Below, piece by piece: positions 62,574 through 64,000 of a stretch of 64,000 nt of DNA. Source of the DNA: Streptomyces scabiei 87.22. Its GTDB lineage: Bacteria; Actinomycetota; Actinomycetes; Streptomycetales; Streptomycetaceae. Numbering within the stretch: position 1 is the first letter of the stretch; every line of letters begins with the position of its first letter. The stretch lies in assembly GCF_000091305.1 (NCBI RefSeq), contig NC_013929.1, forward strand, positions 8,866,001 to 8,930,000. The letters run 5' to 3'. The position numbers were made by a program, and so were the translations under genes. The notes under the pieces are model-generated. The model was given only the letters and a program-made list of their open reading frames with translations, did not search any database and had not been told where the DNA came from.

Positions 62574-62592
62574 TCCGTAACTTTCTTACGGA
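62574..62592. promoter_or_regulatory. Candidate TetR operator
   Basis: TCCGTAA, 5-base spacer CTTTC, TTACGGA: a perfect 7-bp inverted repeat 83 bases before the tetR start. It is placed to control both tetR and, across the repeat array, the liv-type operon. Confidence 0.6.
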
Positions 62593-62674
62593 TCGGGAAT
62601 CTAGGTGTACGCTGGCGCCCTGTCAACGCCCCGGTTCACACCGAATTAACGATCATGCAATGGGAGGGACGGAC

Positions 62675-63424
62675 ATGACGGAGCCCGCCGTGAGACGCAG
62701 ACTCCCCCGGCGCTCACCCGAAGAGACCCGGGCCCTCATGCTGGAAGCGGCCACCCGGCTCGTCTGCGCCGGCACCTCCGACACCAGCGAGGAGGCCGTC
62801 TCCGCGGCCCTTGCTCACATCCGCGTCAAGCGGGTCACCGAGGAAGCCACCCGCATCATGCGGGAGAGGCTGGGCGACGACACGGCACCGGCGATCACGA
62901 CCGGATCCATCTACCAGATCTGGCCCGCCCAGGCCGACTTCCAGGCGGATCTCCTCTTCCACCTCACCAGCCGGCAGGCCGAACTGGTCCCGGGGCTGCC
63001 GGAGAGCATCCGCCGTTTCAAGGAGGCGGTCGACAGCGGTACGACCTGGCAGGAGGCCCTCAACGACGTCCTGACGGACAACCACGAGAACCATCGCGTG
63101 GACCCGGTCTATCGTGTACTGCTCGGCTTCTACGCCAGTGCCGCCAACCCGCGCGTCCGCGATGCCCTGGGACACTACGGCGAGTCGTTCACCGAGGTCG
63201 CCTGCGAGGCGTACCAGGCGCTGCTGGACGCCTATGGGCTGCGCCTGCGCGCGCCCTACAGGATCGAACACCTCGCCACCACCATCGCCGCCCTGCTCGA
63301 CGGCTTCCACATGCGCTGGATGGCCGGGCTTCCCCACCTGGAGGACCCTGAAGGGCAGGACCACTGGTCCCTCGCGACCCGGTCCGCGGTGATGGTGTTC
63401 GACCAGTTCACCGAACCGGCGTAG
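62675..63424 (+). CDS. TetR family transcriptional regulator (249 aa)
   Basis: The N-terminus RRSPEETRALMLEAATRLVC is the first TetR helix. The recognition part is less canonical: IRVKRVTEEATRIMRERLGD then ITTGSIYQIWPAQADFQADL, where SIYQIWPAQADFQ corresponds to the usual LYYHFPSKEAL. A 40-residue insert lies between helix 1 and the recognition helix, longer than usual. The C-terminal ligand domain ends MVFDQFTEPA. ATG 62675 follows GGGAGGGACGGAC. It is divergent from the liv-type operon and is probably its regulator. Confidence 0.85.
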   Translation: MTEPAVRRRLPRRSPEETRALMLEAATRLVCAGTSDTSEEAVSAALAHIRVKRVTEEATRIMRERLGDDTAPAITTGSIYQIWPAQADFQADLLFHLTSRQAELVPGLPESIRRFKEAVDSGTTWQEALNDVLTDNHENHRVDPVYRVLLGFYASAANPRVRDALGHYGESFTEVACEAYQALLDAYGLRLRAPYRIEHLATTIAALLDGFHMRWMAGLPHLEDPEGQDHWSLATRSAVMVFDQFTEPA

Positions 63425-63770
63425 GGAGTCACGGACGGCGTGGTGGGCCGCGCACTCCGCTGTCGAGGTCGGCGGCGCCGGGTCGACCGGGACGGGCAGG
63501 GTGGAGTCCGAGCGTGGCCGCCGGCAGGGACTTCGCACGGAAGACCTGATCCGCCTTCAGCCGTCCAGCGGTGTGCGGCTTGTACGGCCGAAGGTGAGGG
63601 AAGCTCCCGGCAGGGAGAGGCGGGACGGCCGGGCATGATCCATGCCGCGCAGCCGGGCGCACAGTGACGGCGCGAGGAGACGCCATGTGGGGCATTTCTG
63701 GATACTATTAGGTGAAATGGGTGATTGGTTCAGGCTCGGGGATCCGCTCCGCTTGGAAGGAGACCATCCC
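63425..63770. other. Intergenic region before the caspase-like gene
   Basis: No gene recognised. A TACTAT -10-like hexamer at 63703-63708 sits 63 bases before the next start, in AT-richer DNA. Confidence 0.4.
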
Positions 63771-64000
63771 ATGGCCCTCGGCGTGTCACTCCACATCGGA
63801 CTCAACCGGGTCGACCCCGCCGGGTACGGCGGGTGGGACGGCAAGCTCAACGCCTGCGAGAACGACGCCCGCGACATGGAGGAGATCGCCAGGAACGCCG
63901 GCTTCGACGATCGCACGATGCTGCTCTCGGCAGAGGCGACGGTCGACAACGTGACCGCCGAGCTGCGCAAGGCGGCCAGGATCCTGACCCCCGGCGACAT
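63771..64000 (+). CDS. Caspase-like (peptidase C14) protein, 3' end beyond the window
   Basis: ATG 63771 follows GGAAGGAG. The 76 visible residues begin MALGVSLHIGLNRVDPAGYG and continue LNACENDARDMEEIARNAGF, the N-terminal strand and helix of bacterial metacaspases, where ACENDARDM is typical. The catalytic His and Cys lie beyond the edge. Such proteases are often effectors in STAND/vWA conflict systems. It is 15 kb from the conflict operon and outside the accessory region, so a link is not implied. Confidence 0.75.
   Translation, partial: MALGVSLHIGLNRVDPAGYGGWDGKLNACENDARDMEEIARNAGFDDRTMLLSAEATVDNVTAELRKAARILTPGD

Overview
The window is high-GC actinobacterial DNA, most likely a Streptomyces chromosome. 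The support is strong third-position GC bias, frequent GTG/TTG starts, and families typical of that genus: a roadblock/LC7 protein, DUF6397, DUF5709, SAV_2336-type conflict proteins, a short extracytoplasmic MltG and a PAS/SpoIIE/HATPase phosphatase. No rRNA, tRNA or CRISPR array was recognised by eye.

Layout. (1) 1-20257 looks like ordinary chromosome: a roadblock/LC7 end, a DUF6397 protein, acyl-CoA thioesterase II, an Mtr4/Ski2-like helicase with a DUF3516 tail, a YdjM-like membrane hydrolase, a DUF5709 protein, a heterodimeric ABC exporter with one degenerate ATP site, an L,D-transpeptidase lipoprotein, a PNGase A-like secreted protein, a dicarboxylate/amino-acid symporter, a MarR regulator divergent from a multidrug ABC exporter, MltG, a flavin oxidoreductase and YjbQ. 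(2) 20258-56234 is accessory DNA full of broken genes and insertion sequences. It is punctuated by three same-direction copies of the yjbQ 3' end (20203, 30807, 56179), which suggests two islands in tandem at the end of yjbQ. Island 1 (about 10.5 kb) carries a broken TetR gene, a PAS/GAF/SpoIIE phosphatase, an orphan type III polyketide synthase, an exonuclease-BRCT-TerD fusion and an intact-looking IS3 element that splits a gene. Island 2 (about 25 kb) carries IS relics, an HxlR/MBL pair, an NTF2-like protein, an IS630 element, a five-gene NTPase conflict operon with a divergent membrane Nudix gene, IS5 and Tn3 relics, a methyltransferase, a Clp-N/HTH regulator, a sortase pair and a shattered hupE-like gene. 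(3) 56235-64000 returns to intact genes: an alpha/beta hydrolase, a Liv-type ABC importer operon with a TetR regulator, and the start of a caspase-like protease.

The most interesting unit is 35486-48796. The minus-strand operon runs: a giant NACHT ATPase with a kinase-like N-terminus; a VMAP-C-like protein; a SAV_2336/vWA-like protein; a MoxR AAA+ ATPase; and a SAV_2336/vWA-like protein fused to NB-ARC. The first three genes overlap. A divergent gene 30 bp away encodes a membrane-anchored Nudix-like protein. Component by component this matches the vWA-MoxR-VMAP ternary conflict systems predicted by comparative genomics, here with two vWA-like subunits, two STAND ATPases and a possible Nudix effector. 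Functions given are inferred from sequence families; no database search was run.
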